DNA of 64,000 nt from Stictocephala bisonia (lineage: Eukaryota > Arthropoda > Insecta > Hemiptera > Membracidae), in contig JAQJVL010000785.1 of NCBI GenBank assembly GCA_035578905.1, positions 62,001-126,000 of the forward strand, written 5' to 3'. Shown piece after piece: positions 61,893 through 64,000 of the stretch. Position 1 is the stretch's first letter; each line of letters starts with the position of its first letter. The notes under the pieces are model-generated. The model searched no databases and was not told where the DNA came from. It was given only the letters and a program-made list of their open reading frames with translations. The position numbers and the translations under genes are program-made.

Positions 61893-64000
61893 TCAATACA
61901 ATGGTATAAAGTATCTCATAAGTTGCAAATACAATAGTATAAGGTATCTCATATGGTGAGAATACAATAGTATAAAGTAACTCATATGGTGTGAATACAA
62001 TAGTATAAAGTATCTCATATGTTGCGAATACAATTGTATAAAGTATCTCATATGTTGCGAATACAATAGTATAAGGTATCTCATATGGTGTGAGTACAAT
62101 AGTATAAAGTATCTCATATGTTGCGAATACAATAGTATAAGGTATCTCATATGGTGTAAATACAATAGTATAAAGTATCTCATATAGTGTGAATACAATA
62201 GTATAAAGTATATCATATGGTGTGAATAAAATAGTATAAGGTATCTCATATGGTGTGAATACAATAGTATAAAGTATCTAATATGTTGCGAATACAATAG
62301 TATAAGGTATCTCATATGGTTTGAATATAATAGTATAAAGTATATCATATGGTGTGAATAAAATAGTACAAGGTATCTAATATGGTGTGAATACAATAGT
62401 ATAAAGTATCTCATATGGTGTAAATACAATAGTATAAAGCATCTCATATGGTGTGAATACAATAGTGTAAGGTATCTCATATGGTGGAAATACAATAGTA
62501 CATGGCATCTCATATGGTGTGAATACAATAGTACAAGGTATCTCATATGGTGTGAATACAATAGTACAAGGTATCTCATATGGTGTAAATACAATAGTAT
62601 AAATTATCTCATATGGTGTAAAGACAATATTATAAAGTATCTCATATGGTGTGAATACAAGAGTATAAAGTATCTCATATGTTGTGAATACAATAGTATA
62701 AAGTATCTCATATAGTGTGAATACAATAGTATAAGGTATCTCATATGGTGTGAATACAATAGTATAAAGTATCACATATGGTGTGAGTACAATAGTATGA
62801 GATATCTCATATGATGTAAATACAATAGTATAAAGTATCTCATATGGTGTGAATATAATAGTATAAGGTATTTCATATGGTGTGAATACAATAGTATAAG
62901 ATATCTCATATAGTGTGAATACAATAGTATAAAGTATCTCATATGGTGTAAAAACAAGAGTATAAAGTATCTAATATGGTGTGAATACAATAGTATAAAT
63001 TATCTCATATGTTGCAAGGACAATAGTATAAAGTATCTCATATAGTGTGAATACAATAGTACAAGGTATCTCATATGCTGTTAATACAATAGTATAAGGT
63101 ATCTCATATTGTGTAAATACAATAGTATAAAGTATCTCATATAGTGTGAATACAATAGTACAAGGTATCTCATATGCTGTTAATACAATAGCATAAGGTA
63201 TCTCATATGGTGTAAATACAATAGTATAAAGTATCTCATATAGTGTTATTACAATAGTACAAGGTATCTCATATGGTGTGAATACAATAGTATAAAGTAT
63301 CTCATATGTTGCGAATACAATAGTATAAAGTATCTCATATGGTGTGAATACAATAGTATAAAGTATCTCATATGTTGCGAGGACAATAGTATAAGTTATC
63401 TCATATAGTGTGAATACAATTGTATAAAGTATCACAAATGGTGTGAAGTATCTAATATGGTGTAAATACAATACTATAAAGTATCTCATATGGTGTGATT
63501 ACAATAGTATAAGGTATCTCATATGGTGCGAATACAATAGTATAAAGTATCTCATATGTTGCGAATACAATAGTATAAAGTATCTCATATGGTGTGAATA
63601 CAATAGTACAAGGTATCTCATATGCTGTTAATACAATAGTATAAGGTATCTCATATTGTGTAAATACAATAGTATAAAGTATCTCATATAGTGTGAATAC
63701 AATAGTACAAGGTATCTCATATGCTGTTAATACAATAGCATAAGGTATCTCATATGGTGTAAATACAATAGTATAAAGTATCTCATATAGTGTTATTACA
63801 ATAGTACAAGGTATCTCATATGGTGTGAATACAATAGTATAAAGTATCTCATATGTTGCGAATACAATAGTATAAAGTATCTCATATGGTGTGAATACAA
63901 TAGTATAAAGTATCTCATATGTTGCGAATACAATAGTATAAAGTATCTCATATAGTGTGAATACAATTGTATAAAGTATCACAAATGGTGTGAAGTATCT
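61893..64000. repeat. 33-bp tandem array, about 64 copies, runs off the window
   Basis: The unit reads ATGGTGTGAATACAATAGTA then TAAAGTATCTCAT, every 33 bp. Common variants are GGTGTG/GTTGCG/GCTGTT/AGTGTG and AAAGTATC/AAGGTATC. Since 33 is a multiple of three and the unit lacks stops in two minus-strand frames and one plus-strand frame, overlapping open frames appear (for example YEILYTIVFTP and HHMRYLILLYS repeats). Simultaneous openness in several frames argues against a protein. The last 400 bp duplicate a block 547 bp upstream (see findings). The right end lies outside the window. Confidence 0.96.

Noticed and set aside
61893..63982. Several 130-230-codon frames with YEILYTIVF or HHMRYLILLYS repeats, resembling membrane proteins
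   Set aside because: The hydrophobic look comes from the AT-rich 33-bp unit. Frames are open in two minus-strand registers and one plus-strand register.
1..64000. An undescribed multi-gene system
   Set aside because: No cluster of intact genes exists in the window. All recognisable proteins are decayed mobile-element fragments, and the rest is tandem repeat or AT-rich unique DNA.

Overview
The window is eukaryotic, AT-rich (about 70% by eye), gene-poor DNA made largely of repeats. Nothing in it looks bacterial or viral. The recognisable proteins are all decayed transposon proteins: Penelope-like retroelements, a Jockey/CR1-type LINE and a TTAA-target DNA transposon with a Mutator-like (PF20700-type) transposase. 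That mix is typical of arthropod genomes. A hemipteran or chelicerate would fit, but the sequence does not settle it. No intact host gene was found. A few short stretches could be exons of genes with very long introns and are listed at low confidence.

Layout, left half. 1-1470 holds two 5'-truncated Penelope-like copies joined head to head. 5425-6366 is a 63-bp tandem array. 6945-7690 is a second Penelope-like relic on the minus strand. 9300-13205 carries blocks of a G-rich 36-bp minisatellite around a 170-bp duplicated segment and a LINE relic (11621-12093). 14276-14692 is a 37-bp array and 19573-22695 a 78-bp array. 23975-24860 is an element with terminal inverted repeats, with a related fragment from 25308. 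26060-26210 is a near-perfect hairpin. 27440-32950 is a 109-bp satellite array.

Layout, right half. 33111-34239 is a TTAA-flanked DNA transposon. 34593-34890 and 42759-42925 are copies of one dispersed repeat, the first containing minisatellite. 35870-36965 is a second head-to-head inverted element pair. 38590-38960 is a possible retroelement tail. 40853-42159 is a TA-flanked element with inverted repeats of about 400 bp. 44133-44930 is a degenerate AT-rich relative of the 36-bp minisatellite. 47290-51833 is a short minisatellite block followed by a 104-bp satellite array. 59611-59695 is a purine tract, 60447-60510 a (TA)n tract, and 61893-64000 a 33-bp array that runs off the window.

Roughly 19 kb of 64 kb (about 30%) is tandem repeat, in about seven unrelated families. 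Four of them (78, 109, 104 and 33 bp) show higher-order structure or internal block duplication. The long open frames over the 63-, 78-, 36- and 33-bp arrays follow from unit lengths divisible by three and are not annotated as genes. The real biology visible here is genome architecture: repeat amplification, repeats nested in mobile elements, and a recurring head-to-head arrangement of Penelope-like copies with a hammerhead-ribozyme-like motif near their 3' ends. I found no operon, CRISPR array, defence system or other coordinated gene system.
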